From assembly GCA_902729315.2 (NCBI GenBank), contig LR746268.1, forward strand, positions 2,473,501 to 2,537,500: a DNA stretch of 64,000 nt, read 5' to 3'. Position 1 is the first letter of the stretch; every line of letters begins with the position of its first letter. The translations under genes and the position numbers were made by a program. The stretch is from Spirodela intermedia. Lineage: Eukaryota; Streptophyta; Magnoliopsida; Alismatales; Araceae. Under the pieces are notes generated by a model. That model was not told the DNA's origin, did not search any database, and was given only the letters and a program-made list of their open reading frames with translations. This document shows positions 49,045 to 62,198 of the stretch, in pieces.

Positions 49045-49440
49045 TGAAGACACAAGTTGCCTTCATTTAGGCTCAAGGTGGGCTAATAATAAAATTGGCC
49101 CCTAGTAAACATAGTATAAATACATTCAAAGCTTTTCTAAAATGAGTTTTCTTACTTTAATTTTTTCTCTCAATTTTAAGCACATCAAATTTAATTGAAT
49201 GGGCTGAAATCCTCATTTTTAGGAATATCTGAGCAAATATCCACTTATTTACAAGCCTCATAATAGCCCAAGAGGTATTGAATGATCCTTCTTCTAAGGT
49301 TCTGTTTCTCTATTGGTGGATTCTATTGTCACTTTGTGGATTTAGAGGAACTCTTTTTGTTCTTGTGGACTCAAGATCAAGCCTTTGTGGATTCAAGGGT
49401 CAAAGCTTCCATGTTTTGTGAATTTAAGGTATAGAATCTT
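49045..49440 (+). repeat. 5' LTR (part) of the outer gypsy element
   Basis: Similar to 63690-64000 and, more distantly, to the LTRs of the middle element (GACACAAGTTG start; repeated GTGGATTCAAGG motifs). The right end could not be fixed; similar GTGGATT motifs continue to about 49920. Confidence 0.55.
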
Positions 49441-50121
49441 TAATGAAATTCTGACTCATTTCAATTTAAGGATGAAATCGATGAATTCCTTCATTAAATT
49501 TAAAAAGATGAGATAATAAAAATAGAGGAGGGAACAACTCTAAATTCATTAATGGATTCAATTCTTCAAAAAGATAATTCGAATTGAAGGAATGAAATAA
49601 AGTATTAAAACATCAGAATAAAGATCTATTTTATGATATTTACAAGTAATAGTTGCAACTTAAATTGCATCACAACTCTATGAAAGTGTCATTTCATTGA
49701 TTTTTCATTGCATCAAATGGAATTAAAGGAAGGTCAAAGGCTTTGAACATCAATATATATTTTTTGATCTTTGCAGGTTCAAGGACCATCAAGATTAATT
49801 ATTGTGGATTTAAGGATTGAGAGAGCTTTGCATCTTGTGTATTCAAGGTCTAATTTTCCTTCTTAATTAATTATTTTTAGTGTTTTATATATTCTAGGTT
49901 CAACTTTTACTATTGTGGATTTTTTGATTTCAGACTAATAGGTTAAAGATTTAATATTTATGATCAGTTGATTCATGTGTATGATACATTGAATAAGTTT
50001 GACCATATTCACTAGATCTAGTAGTATTAACAATGGATTTTAAACGAATTTCACTTTGATTATTAGTTGTAAAAGGTTCACATTTACTTGAAATGATGAT
50101 TTTAAATTTGAACATCACAAT

Positions 50122-50251
50122 TGTTAGATTATGGCATTGGCCCATTATGGACTTGGCCCATTAGGGCCCATTAGGGCTATTATCAATCCTTGTACTCATC
50201 TTCCTTTTTCTCTATCTCAATTTAAGGGTTTACGACGCTCTTCTCTCCACA
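50122..50251 (+). repeat. Copia 5' LTR (130 bp)
   Basis: TGTTAGATTATGGCATTGG to TTCTCTCCACA, followed at once by the primer site. It matches 62199-62318 along its length. It is short for a copia LTR. Confidence 0.88.
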
Positions 50252-50450
50252 TGGTTTAAGAGCCATAGGGGCTCAATTCGTCGCCCCTGCTCTACCACTC
50301 ACATCACCATTCATTGTCACTAATCTTTCAGCAGCATCTTTAGTGCTGCCTCTATTTGTGGTGGCCTCATTAGGGAGCTTTGTTCCCACCAGGGCACCCC
50401 CCCTCTAGGTGCTGATCTCAAGGCATCTAGCCTATCACCAGTGGCCTCAG

Positions 50451-52090
50451 TGATAAGTCTTCATTATCATGAGTTAATAATTAGTAAATAATATAGTTTT
50501 AGCCTTAACTCATGACAAATAGACTTATATTTGTGTTAAAGAATGATTTTTTGTTTTCAATTGATTAACGTGAATTTTTGGGTAATTATGTGATTTTATA
50601 CGATTTTTACAGTCTTACTTTTGAGATAAATGAAGAACAAGAAATTAAAATAAAAAATATTGCAAAAATGGGGGGACCCGTCGGCCAGCCGGGCCCGCAA
50701 GCGGGTCGGAAGCGCAGTCGGGGAGTAAGCCGCGAGCAGGGGCTCGAGCGGCTTGGCTTGGGGAGCGACAGGGCACGCGTACGCCACTCCCCTTCCACGT
50801 CACCGGTGGCCAACCGGCTGTGGGACAAGGAGTGGTCATACACGCGAGAGAAGGGACTTTGCTCACAAAGCTAACATTACTATATATTCGCCCGAAAAAT
50901 CAGCATACAACTAATGTGGGACTAAACCCTCGTCACACCTTCCTCAGAAGAGGCAGGCGACCGGCGCGGGTTTGAATCCTCCCAGAGTCAAAATTCATAT
51001 ATTTTTATCTGACTATCACGACTTTCCTGCAGATCACCGGTGAAGGATTAAGCAACGAGAATCGTTAGATCATCGGCGAAAATCTCGCCAATGCGATTCG
51101 CGGAGCATTGCTACTAAAATTGCTGAACGATTCGCGATAAAAGGATCACGAATCCATCGAGTAAATCATCTCCGATTGATCGACGAACAAGCCGTCGTCG
51201 GGAAGAGGACAATCTGCTGGGAGACCAGTCGCCACCTCCTGAGAGCGTACCAGATGCGATGAAGAGCCTCCTCTTGCTGCGCGGACCTGAGGATGAAGCT
51301 CCCTGACACGCGCCCCACCTCCATCTAGCGCCTCTCCGTCGGGTGACAGCCGCTGGAGAGCCGCAAAGTCGCCGTTTTTCCGCTCCGCCGGGTGATAACC
51401 GTCGGAGACGATTCGACGACTCACTTCATTGATCTCTAGACTTCGCGAGAAGATCTAGAGATTGCCCACGTCGTCTTTGTCCAAGGAGAGCCTTCGAGGC
51501 TGTGGACACTGCACGACGATCCTCCCGAACGCTTAGGATTCCGGTGCATCGCCGACGCATTGCCGTTGCGACGCCGGAATTCTATTTTCCTGCTTTCAAT
51601 TTAATTTACGCTTTATTTAGTGATACTTTGTGTGATTTTAATTTACCAAACTATACTTCGTTAAATTACGATTCTTCTGGCTTTTACAGATCTTAATTTG
51701 ATTAATTAAGTCGTCTATAATCGTTACGTAAGAATCACCGGGCGGAACTCTATTTCCGCCTGATTCGCGTTTGCCGGGCGTTGACATTATCCTGATGCCC
51801 GCACCCTTATTTCCTTTTTTTTCGTGAATTTTAAATATATTTCCTTTTTATTTCCTAGTATAAAATTCGTAAGAAAATCGTATTCATTGAGAAAAATTCT
51901 GAATAATTACCAGATATTATATTACATCCCTATGATTGGCCTGGAAAATTACCGCTATTTTTTGAATTTTTATTGAATTATAATTGATATATTTATTTTG
52001 AAATACTTCTAAATATCTGAAAATTCGTATTTTCTAGTTTTATAAATTTTATATTTGCGTGATTTAACATACAACAACTGAGTCACGTCA
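50451..52090 (+). repeat. Solo LTR copy F of the recurrent family, inside copia
   Basis: TGATAAGTCTTC to GAGTCACGTCA, 1640 bp, flanked by a perfect CTCAG duplication (50446-50450 and 52091-52095). It is well preserved; its USE-TATA pair is on the minus strand (50922-50912 and 50886-50881) with a 25-nt gap. Confidence 0.95.
50881..50922 (-). promoter_or_regulatory. snRNA-type promoter in LTR F (USE plus TATA)
   Basis: On the minus strand, GTCCCACATTA (one or two changes from the USE consensus), a 25-nt gap, then TATATA. It points against the element's sense strand, as in the other copies. About 200 nt of GC-rich sequence without TTTT follows, up to CCCATTTTTGC. Confidence 0.55.
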
Positions 52091-52095
52091 CTCAG

Positions 52096-55000
52096 CCACT
52101 AGTTTCTCTATGGTGCCGCCTGCACAGCATTTGCACCCACTCTCTATTGTGTGCAGCCTATCCTACCCCGCACCACGTGTCGGCCCTCTCTTGTGTGCGC
52201 CATGTGCCGGTCCTCTCTTGCTTTCCATACCAGCACATCTATACCAACATCTCTCACCCTTCATGCTAGCATGTCAGTCCTTTGGATGCTGATCTCAAGG
52301 CATTCAGCCCTCTCTCTTGTTGACCCTGATCTCTAGGCCTCCTATGCATCGGCCTATGTGCACATCTTCTACGTCGTGCATTGTCTGCTCAAGCCTCTCA
52401 TCATTTTGTCATCTCTACTTGATGCCATGTCTTTGAACTATCTTCATTGGGGACATCTTGACTTTGCTGTCCGCACTTGGCTTTCTTAGACCATTGAGCC
52501 TTTTATTATTCAACCTCTCAATCATTTGAAATCAACTTGCTTATTATGACAAACTCTTGAGATGATGTATATGAACAAAACCAACATCAGCCACACTATC
52601 TGTCTCCATGAATCAATATTCACTTGTAAGTAAAGAGTCAATTGCTCTAGGAGTATTTCGGCAAATTACAAGATATCATCATTGAGTTATTTATCCATCA
52701 ACAACTAACTTCAGATGAACTATATGTTATCATCATTGAGTTATCATCATTGATCTGTTCACCCTTACTTATTATCATGATGAACTATATGTAGGGGTCT
52801 TTCTTAGTAGTCTCCATCTAGAGCTCACCAATTAGATCTATGGTCATGTCCTCTCTGGCACTCAAGTTCTTTTGATGATAGATACCTTCTCAATGGCTCT
52901 TTGTCTGCACACTAGCATGCCTCTTGCTTTTATCGCTCCCATATCTCTCATCTCCTCTACACTTGTTACCATATGTGTTGGTGGAGGTTGTGGCTTCAAG
53001 ACTGCCAAAAAAGAGAAGGGATCAACTAAGCAAAAGAATTCCTTCCCTCTATATTGATATTGTGGTAGGCAAAATCACTTGGCTAAGATATGTTGGAAGG
53101 AGTTTGGTAAGTCAGTATGAGGTCAAGTCATGATCATTAATAACTTGCCTTCTATGGCTCTTTACCTGTATCATCACTCCCATGGTCCAAATGACCATGA
53201 CTCCTAAAGAGTATGTAGAATGGAAGGTTTCTTGCACTTCTTCTCATGGCTCCTCTACCAATCTTGCCTCCACTTTAGCATATGGCACGCCCACTTCAAG
53301 TACACATATTGTACTCACCTCTCGTACTTCTTGACTTATCAAATTCTAGGCCTCTATCCATATGTCGAGATCTCCCTCCTTTCTCTATTCTCTTACACCC
53401 ACCAATTATCTTCCTTCTATCTCCATCACTAGCATTCATTCTTGCATTGTTAAAAGGTATGACATGAACACTCTCACTACTAATCTTCCACTTCAAGACA
53501 TACTTTATGTTCTTGATTTTTCTAAGAATCTTATGTCAATTAGTGCCATCACTCGTGCACTATATTGTGTTGCCATCTTCTTCCCTTACTATTATGTCTT
53601 TCAAAACCTGTATACTAGACAAAGGATTGATTTGGGTCATGAAAAAAGACTAACATCTATGAGCTCATTCCCAACTCTCCTTTCTTAAGACTTCTAGCTT
53701 TGTTTGCATCTTCTACATAAAATTTATTTATTTTGTAACCTCAATATTTGAGATACTCATGTTTATTGAAACTTCAAAAATCTCTTTCATGATTTACTTT
53801 TTTCGAGTTTGTGTATGAGTCATGTCAACTAGGTAAAGATCATTGCTCTATATATCCATCTCAAGATTTTATCCCTACTTCTTAATTGTTTGACTTCATT
53901 CACTCTGATGTGTGAGGGTCATTCATGTTGCTTCTCTAATAAGATTATAATACTACATTATCTTTATTGATGAGTATACTCATGTTACATAAACATATCT
54001 TCTCAAACACTGCTATCAAGTTCGTGACACAATCTACTAATACATCACAAAGATCATCACACATTTCTACTTCCAAGATTCTCTACATAGACAATATCCT
54101 AGAGTTTGTCCAAAATGTCCTTAGAGCTTCTGCAAAGACCATAGTATCATTCATCAAACTATTTGCCCTTACACTTCTCAGTAAAATGACGTCCCTAAAT
54201 AGAAGTATTAACATCTTCTTGACATTACTCACACACTCTTTGTAGCCATGCATGTCCCGCACTATCTCTAATCTGATATACTCACTAGCACTTTCCTTGT
54301 CAATCACCTACTCTCGTCCACTCTTTATGGCATGATTCCATTACATTGGCTTTCTCCTCATACTAACCTCTTTCTTTTCCCTCTCAAAGTATTTGGATAC
54401 ACTACATTTGCACATGACCATACTTCCCTCTCTCTAAGTTGGCACTTTACACCCTAAAAGGTGTCTTCATTGGTTACTTTCACATGTAGAAGGGATATCG
54501 AGTCTATCTTCCTGACACTAGTCAGTATCTCATGTTTGTGGATGTCACCTTCTATGAGGATGTCCCCTACTTCTCTTCTTCTGTTGTTCCTTCTCTAGTG
54601 TCCTTCTTACCACCTTTTGGTTTTCCTCCTTCATCGTCATCCCCACCTATTCTGGTGGTCCGTGACTCTTATCCATCTTCATGTCTTCTTCGTCCTTGTC
54701 GTCTAACCCACTTGTTGGGTCCCTGCCCCCTTCCTTTGGTCTAATATCATTCCCACTAGTTTCTCCTACTTCTTCCACTTCCCCACCCAATGATCTCCAT
54801 CTTCCTATTGTCTTACGTAAAGGCACTCACTCTTGCACTCAACATCTAATCTCTCATTTTGTTTCTTATGTTCACCTTCACCCTACCTTTCAAGCCTTTA
54901 CTCTCTCTATTTCATTTGAGTTGATACTCGAGATGTTTTGTGAGATTCTCCAAGTACTTGAGTGGAAGTTGATGATGGACGTCAAGTACTCTGCCTTGGT

Positions 55001-55268
55001 TCAGCATGGCACATGGCAACTCGTTCCTCATCTGACTGATGCCAATATCATGACTTACAAATGGGTGTACTCCCTCTAGTACAACCTCGATGACTCTATT
55101 ACTCATCACAAAGCATGCCTCATTGCTCGCAGGTACACCTAGGCCTACGACATTGATTACACAAAAGTATTTTCTCCCATGGTTTGTCTCAACTCCATCC
55201 ATGTACTTCTCTCTCTAGTAGTCAATTAGGTGTGATCTCTCCATCAACTAAATATTTTCAATACCTTC
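52096..55268 (+). pseudogene. Copia gag to N-terminal RT
   Basis: A zinc-knuckle remnant (CGRQNHLAKICWKEF) lies at about 53062, then a protease/GAG-pre-integrase part (53200-53760; LQDILYVLDFSKNLMSISAI), a degraded integrase (53760-54500), and the RT start (54930-55268; ALVQHGTWQLVP, YKWVYSL, KACLIARRYT, DIDYTKVFSPM). It is cut at 55268 in the LHQLN-F motif by element G and continues at 61065. Confidence 0.85.
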
Positions 55269-57088
55269 TGATGTGTCTTCAATGACTTCACCCCCCAACT
55301 TAAAAATGACATTGTCCTCAATGACATAGAAAAATCGAAACATAATATACAGAAAATATAATTTTCACTTGAAGCATGCATATATGTAAAGTTAAGTATT
55401 AAAAAAATAAAAATAAAATAAAATTCAGAAAAACTGCAACATCTATTTTCTGGTTTTCTATCAGGAACAATAGACTGTCAAAAATAACAGACAAAAAAAC
55501 AACCCGAAATTTGAAATTCTAGAGACCCTTTTCTCACATTTTAATCCCCTAGATATATATTACTGAAATTCGAAATTACAGCTATAAAGAGGATAGTTTT
55601 GATTTATTTTTGACAAATTTATTGTGCTAAAAATAGAACTGAAAATAGAAAATAGAATTGTCAGAACTATCTAATTTACAAATTTCTTACATCATATTGC
55701 ATGTATGAAAAATTAAATCAATTAGATTGATTGATACCAAATAGATACTAGGAAGATTATTATTGGGTCAAAACAATGATCTAGTAGCATGAAATGTTAG
55801 AATACTCCTTGGATACATGATAGATAATATGGATTTGATTTTACTAATTTTCACTTTATGATCTTGATGGATAGTATTTACTCGATGTGAAAATTTAATT
55901 GATCATTTGAGTTTAATGGAGATTTTTGCACCCTGATCTAAGGACTTGAGAGGAGAAATCACTTATTTCAAAAAAAAAAGAAGAGAAAACAATGTGAAAA
56001 ATCTAGAAATGAAGAGTACACATGGAGGGTGTGACACATCATTCTCATTGTCAAAAATCATGCATAGAAAAACACTTGTTGAAAAATAAGTGGATAAAGT
56101 GAAACTCTAAAAATGAAGAGTATACATGGAGGGTGTGAGACATCATTCTTATTGTCAAAATTTGTCTATAGGAAAAGTTACTTATCCACTATATTAAAAA
56201 AAAAGAAAAGAAAAGAAGAAATATAATATAAACTTCAAAAATCAAGTCATAGAAAAAGAGAAATGTAGGATCAATATTATTCTTGAATAAGTATTGATAA
56301 TTGAAACATCTTGTAAATCATCTATGAGTGAAGAAGTGATAAAGATGTGAATAGAGGAAGTGAAGTCTAGATTGTTATTCCAAGGAGTGTTTAAACATTT
56401 AGGTGCTTGACATCATTCTTAAATACTTGATATAAGAATCCAAAGTGTTTAAAAGTACATCATTTCTAATTGTATTTTTTTCTATATTGAAATATGATGT
56501 TTGAGATTTCTAAAATTTTATTTTTGTAATTTTATTGCTAAGGGACTAGCAATGATTTAAGTTGGGGGGCCACTTACACTCCTCCTCTTGTACTTTTTTG
56601 AAAAAAAAATCAATACAAAAACAAGTACTATGAAATTCTAAGGAAAATAGAGTTTAAAAAAAATCAAACAAAATGAAATAAAAACCATGGGTTGCCTCTC
56701 ATACAACACTGCATTTAATGTCTCTAGCTAGACAACTCTTAGATCATATAAGATGATCTATGACTATCAAAATATATTTGTATCCCAAGGTAAGTTTCAT
56801 GATATTCATTTTCAGATTTAGCATAAATTCATATACTTCATATATATACCTTGATATACTTTCAGCCAAAACAAAATGGAAATTAACAAAATTTTCCCAA
56901 AAATAATATTTCTATTTTAAAAGGAATCTTTCCTTATTTCTATCTTGTTTTGTAAGGCTCTCATTCATTAATAAATACTTTCTATTAATAGATCATAAAA
57001 CGTGATTAGGCCATATAATTTTCAAATTAGCTCTTGCCCAATCTAAAATTTTTTCATCTAAATTTATATCTCTAAATCTTCCACTCAC
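55269..57088 (-). other. 3' non-coding part of element G with tandem repeats
   Basis: The minus strand has GAGGACAATGTCATTTTTAA and GTTGGGGGG (about 55319-55290), a polypurine-tract-like signature. On the plus strand a second such signature, CTAAGGGACTAGCAATG then AAGTTGGGGGG, lies at 56539-56570. A 104-bp tandem duplication lies at about 56011-56210. No RT or integrase motif was found on either strand. Confidence 0.5.
56011..56210. repeat. Two-unit tandem repeat, period 104 bp
   Basis: GAAGAGTACACATGGAGGGT at 56011 recurs as GAAGAGTATACATGGAGGGT at 56115; the units share the CATCATTCT-ATTGTCAAAA part. Confidence 0.8.
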
Positions 57089-59222
57089 CTATTTCTTAAT
57101 GTGTTCATTTATCTGCATAATCTTCCCTTGGTCTATTTTATCTTCCATACATATTTGTTCAATTTGCGAGGAGTGAAATATTTCAAGCTTAGAAATAATT
57201 CTAATGGGCTGTGGGTTTTGAAGGATGGAAGGATTGTCTTCTTTAATCTTAGATCTAATGAATTTAGTAAAATTCAAATTTTCTCCTCCAAAATGATCTC
57301 TATATTCATATCCATTATTTTCATTTCTCCCCATTAGTTGAATCAACTCTTTTCTAGCTTTTTGTTTCTGAATTCATCAAATTCTTCATCTTCCCAAGAG
57401 CTATCTTTTAATTTCGGTATATGATATACATCATCATCCTCACAATCAACATCCATGGCTGCAAAATTATGATTAGATTCATTAATTTCGTCTCCTACAT
57501 CTCCCAAATCAATTGATTTTTTCTCACCTAAAATATGTTTTTCTTCATTTCTATCCTTACTCCCTTCTACTAAAATTTGGATGATTTTTCCATGATCAGT
57601 TGTTATTTCTTCATCTAAAGTCTCTTTCTCCTCATTATCCTTATTATATTCATTCATCAATTGTGAGTAATAAATAATTTTATTTAAATTTTCTGCTACT
57701 ATATTTTCGGCCTTAATATTCTCATTTACTTCTAATGGATCATCGATTTCTTATAATAATTGGAAATAAGGATCAGGTAAAATATTCTCACTCAATGTAT
57801 TCACTATCCTAATATTTTTATTTCGTGGGTTTTTTTCTAAATTTATCCAACTAAACTTTCCTTGTTGAAATCCTATTGTTTGATAGTTTCCTGAATTTTC
57901 TATGGGTTGACTAGGTGGCTGTCCCATTTCTCTCTTATTCCTAAGAGCCTCTATAATTTGTTTCTGGTGCAGCATCATTTGATTCATAGTTTTTTACATC
58001 ATTTGGCTCATTTGCTACATCATTTCTATAGTATTATGTTGGGTTGAGAGGGCTGATTTTTCTAAAATTTGTTTTCTTTTTTTGGACAAAATTCAGAATT
58101 TGAATTGGCTCTAAGTGCTTTTGGATTTTGAATATTATTTGAGTTTCTCCACACAAAATTATTCACACAATTAAGATTATAAAAATTAGCAAAATATTTT
58201 CTATTTTTACTAAAATCATAGGGTACTTGCACTTGTTCTTGCCTAGGATGATATTGAAATTCTAAATGATCCTTTTCACCATACATAGGACTTGTACTAT
58301 TTAAATTAAATTGAGAGTTAAGAAGCTTTCTAATATTGTCAATAAGTAAATGAAGTTTTTTTAATCTTTCATTAATCTGATTAACCTCATTTCTAAGTTT
58401 AGAATCATCATCGTGATGTAATTCATAAATTCCTCTCTTCTTATCCCTGTCATATAATTCAAAAGAGGTTTGATCTTTCAAATTTTCACTTAAATTCTCA
58501 TAAAGATTGTAAATCTCATCAGGGGTTTTCTCCATAAAAGCTCCTCCACATAAAGAATCAACCATATTTCTATGTTGTTCTAATAATCCATCATAAAAAA
58601 ATCTATTGAGCTGCCACTTGGGTATAGTATGATGAGGACACTTTCTAAGTAAATCTTTGAATTTTTCTCATGTCTCATGCAAAGTTTCTCCTGGTCTTTG
58701 AGAAAAACTCCATATATGTTTTCTCATATTTTGATTTTTTCCTAAGAAAGAAAATTTTCGAAGAAAGATATGTTCTATATCTTTCCAACTAGTTAATTTT
58801 CTATCTAATATGGATAGTCAATGACTAGCTTTGTCCCTAAGTGTATGAGGAAATAATTTCATCTTAATAATTTTTGGTGTAACTTGAAGGAGATTAACTA
58901 AATCATAGACCATATGAAATTTTTCAAAGTGCTAATAAGGTTCCTCTAAAGGCAATAAATGAAAATTAAGGAGCATTTGAAAAATTCTTGAATTTATTTT
59001 GAATTTAACAGTAGGTGCTAATGGGACTCTAATATTTGATGCTCTTTGAAATGAATCAGGGATATAATGATTTTTCATGGCCATAGGATTGTTCTTAGCT
59101 TGACCTGTGCCTTCAAGTTTCATCAAAATTAATTTTTCTTTCATATTTTTATTTTTGAATGAAATAATGAAAGAATTTTCTAGCCTTGGATGCAAGGATC
59201 TTCTACCATGCATAAAAATCAA
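57089..59222 (-). pseudogene. gag of element G (Tat/Athila type)
   Basis: The frame from 59222 to about 58062 has only a few stops. It has VKFKINSRIFQMLL, then LPLEEPY and a HFEKF-like segment, SFLGKNQNMRK, FSQRPGETLHETWEKFKDLL-like text (with stops), NRFFYDGL and DSLCGGAF, the signature of the Retrotrans_gag domain in Athila/Tat elements. After about 58050 the frame changes and weaker pieces follow (57751-57987, 57343-57660, 57089-57346), acidic and low in similarity. No CCHC knuckle was seen. Confidence 0.82.
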
Positions 59223-59402
59223 TAAATTCGAGGGAAAAAGTTAGTAATTGTTACCCTCCTTCAGTATGCTCTAGTCTTTGCCTTACTTATTTTCGTTCCC
59301 TTTTTCTAAAAAAAAATCAGCAAAAAAAAAAAACAAGAGTTAATTTTTTTTTTTTTTATGTACTCAGAGAAAAATAAAAAAATACTAAATATTATGCAAT
59401 AC

Positions 59403-59426
59403 ATCTTTGGCAACTGCACCAAAAAT
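59403..59426 (-). other. Primer-binding region of element G
   Basis: Directly after the LTR end, the minus strand reads ATTTTTGGTGCAGTTGCC, similar to the TTTGGCGCCGTTGCCGGGGA primer site of Athila/Tat elements. This fixes LTR sense as minus here. Confidence 0.6.
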
Positions 59427-61059
59427 TGACGTGACTCAATCATTGTATAGTAAATCACATAAATCTAAAATTTATAAAACTAGAAAATAAAAATTTTCAG
59501 ATATTTAGAAGTATTTATAAATAAATATATCAATTATAATTTAGTAAAACTTCTAAAAATAGCGGTAATTTTTCAAATCGATCATAGGGATGTAATATAA
59601 TATTTGATAATTATTCAAAATGTTTCTCAATAAATACGATTTTCTATGAATTTTATACTAGAAAATGAAAAGAAATATATTTAAAATTCATAAAAAAAGG
59701 AAAATAAGGGTGCAGACGTCAAGATGATGTCAGCACCTAGTGAACACGAATCAGGCAGAAATATAATTCTGCTCGGTAATTCTTACATCAGCAATTACAA
59801 ATGATTTAACTAATCAAATTAAGATCTGTAAAAGTCGGAAGAATTGTAATAGAACAAAGTATATTTTGGTAAATTAAAATCACAAAAACTATCACTAAAT
59901 GAAGTGTAAAGTAAGTTGAAAGTAGAAAAGAAGAGTTCTGATGTCACGACAACAACGCGTTGGCAATGCACCGGAATCCTGAGCGTTCGGGAGGATCGTC
60001 GTATAGTGTCCACGGCCTTGAAGGCTCTCCTTGGACAAAGACGACGTGGGCAATCTCTAGATCTTCTCACGAAGTCTAGAGATTAATGAAATAGGTCGTC
60101 GAGTCATCTTCGGCGGCTGTCACTCGACAGAGCGGAAAAATTGCGACTTTGCAGTTCTTCAGTGGCTGCCACCTGACGGAGAGGAGCTAGATGGAGGTGG
60201 GATGCGTGTTAGGGAGCTTCATCCTCAGGTGTGCATAGTAACAAGAGGCTCTTCATTGCATCTGGTACACTCTCAGGAGGTGGCAACTCGTCTCTCAGCA
60301 GATCGTCCTCTTATCGACGACGGCTTATTTGTCGATCAATCGGAGATGATTTACTCAATAGATTCGCGATCCTTTTATCGCAAATCATTCAATAATTTTA
60401 GTAACAATGCTCTGCGAATTGCATTGACGAGATTTTCGCCAATGATCTAGTGATTGTCGTTGCTTAATCGTTCACCGGTGATCTGTAGGAAAGTCATGAT
60501 AATTAGATAAAAATATATGAATTTTGACTCTAGGAGGATTCAAACCCCCATTAGTCGCTTGCCTCTTCTGAGGAAGGTGTGATGCGGGTTTAGTCTCACA
60601 TTGATTGGGCACTGATTTTTTGAGCAAATATATAATAATGTTAGCTTTCTAAGTAAAGTTCCTTTTCTCGCATGTACGACCACTCTTTGCCCCACAACCA
60701 ACTAGCCATTGATGACATGGAAGGAGAGTGGCGCACATGTGCCTCTATCGGTCCAAGCCAAGCTGCTCGAGCCCCTACTCCTGGCTACTCCCCAATTGAG
60801 CTTCCGACCCGTTTGCAAGTCCAGCTGGCTGACGGGTCCCCCCATTTTATAATATTTTTATTTTTAATTCTTGTTCTTTATTTATCCCAAAAGTAAAACT
60901 ATTAAAATTGTATAAAATTACATAATTACCCAAAAATTCACATTAATCAACTAAAAACCACTTTTCACACTTTAACACAAATATAAGTCTATTTATCATA
61001 GTTAAGGCTAAATCTATATTATTTAATAATTATTAACTCATAATAATGAAGACTTATCA
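59427..61059 (-). repeat. 5' LTR of element G (recurrent family)
   Basis: 1633 bp. On the minus strand it runs TGATAAGTCTTC to GAGTCACGTCA. It is collinear with copies A-F and the only one attached to element-internal sequence. Confidence 0.92.
60593..60634 (+). promoter_or_regulatory. snRNA-type promoter remnant in LTR G
   Basis: GTCTCACATTG (60593-60603) and TATATA (60629-60634) with the same 25-nt gap. The body after it has gained a TTTT (about 60664), so this copy has decayed. Confidence 0.45.
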
Positions 61060-61064
61060 CCTTC

Positions 61065-62172
61065 CTTTATGGTGATCTTGTTGAATAGATATTCATGGAG
61101 CAACCACCAGAATATATTACTTAGGGGAAAACTTCTTAGGTGTGTCTGCTCAAGTGGGTTATTTATGGGCTCAAACAAAGTCTCTATGCCTAGTTTGAGA
61201 AGTTTATGTGTCTCACTACTATTTTTAATTTTGTTCCATACATGGTTGATCTGATTGTGATACACAAAATCACCTTGGGCAGGTGTGTGATACTTGCAGT
61301 CTATGTCAATGATATCCTCTGAACTAGTAGTAATGAGGTTGACATCTCTACTACAAAGGCATATCTTCACTAAAACTTCATGACCCATGATCTTTTCACT
61401 CCATGATATTTCTTGAGGATTGAGTTTGCCTATTGTCAAAGGGAAATTGCTCTTTCCCAAATGAAATACACATTGGAATTTTTTCAAGAGACAAGGCTAC
61501 TAGAGTGTAAATCTACTTCATCATTAATGGAGGCTTGACCTAAGTTCTAAGAAGATGATTCTCCTAAATTGGAGGATGTCAACCAATATCACCATCTACT
61601 CAATAAACTGCTATATCTCACTATTACTCATACGGGCATATTTTATATAGTTTACATTCTTAGTTGATTCATGTAGAAATCTTGAGATGTACATATAGAG
61701 GGAGCACTCCACATTCTTGCATACATCAAATGAGTGCTTGGAAAGGGGCTTCTTTACCAACATCATAGGCATCTTAGGATTGAGGCCTACTTTGATGCTA
61801 GGTTTGCTGGTAACAAAGATGATTGTAAGTCAACCATTGACTATTACACATACGTTGGCAACAACCTAGTCACTTGGCATTCTAGGAAGCAGCAAGTTAT
61901 CTCCCACTCTAGTGTTGAGGTAAAATATCATGTTACAATCTATTTTATAGGAATTGGGGGTCTTAACACTGCTTCTAATACTTATGCACTGTGACAACCA
62001 AACTACAAGCTTCATTGTAGTAAATCTCATCTTTCACAAATACACAAAACACATTGAAATTAATTGTCACACTATTCAGGACAAGGTTCTCAAGGGTATC
62101 ATCATCACTCCACACATGTCATCAGCCAACCAACTGACCGACATCTTCACCAAGAGTCTTAGCAATGTTTGA
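61065..62172 (+). pseudogene. Copia RT C-terminal part and RNase H
   Basis: Continues the RT cut at 55268: FLYGDLVE, MEQPP-Y, LKWVIYGLKQSLY and a LAVYVNDIL (YVDD-type) motif near 61300. RNase H follows (about 61734-62172): DARFAGNKDDCKSTIDYYTY, WHSRKQQVISHSSVEVKY, ANQLTDIFTKSL. Several stops are present. Confidence 0.88.
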
Positions 62173-62198
62173 TCTATATGCTCTAATTTGATAGGGAG

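Larger units (their letters stand above)
55269..61059 (-). mobile_element. Gypsy element G: one LTR, primer site and gag, no pol
   Basis: It is flanked by a perfect CCTTC duplication (55264-55268 and 61060-61064) in copia RT. On the minus strand the order is 5' LTR (61059-59427), primer site, gag (from 59222) and a non-coding part, ending GTTGGGGGGTGAAGTCATT then GAAGACACATCA. RT, integrase and almost the whole 3' LTR are missing; only about 10-20 terminal bases may remain. The insertion fixes the recurrent LTR family as belonging to a Tat/Athila-like gypsy element. Confidence 0.85.
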
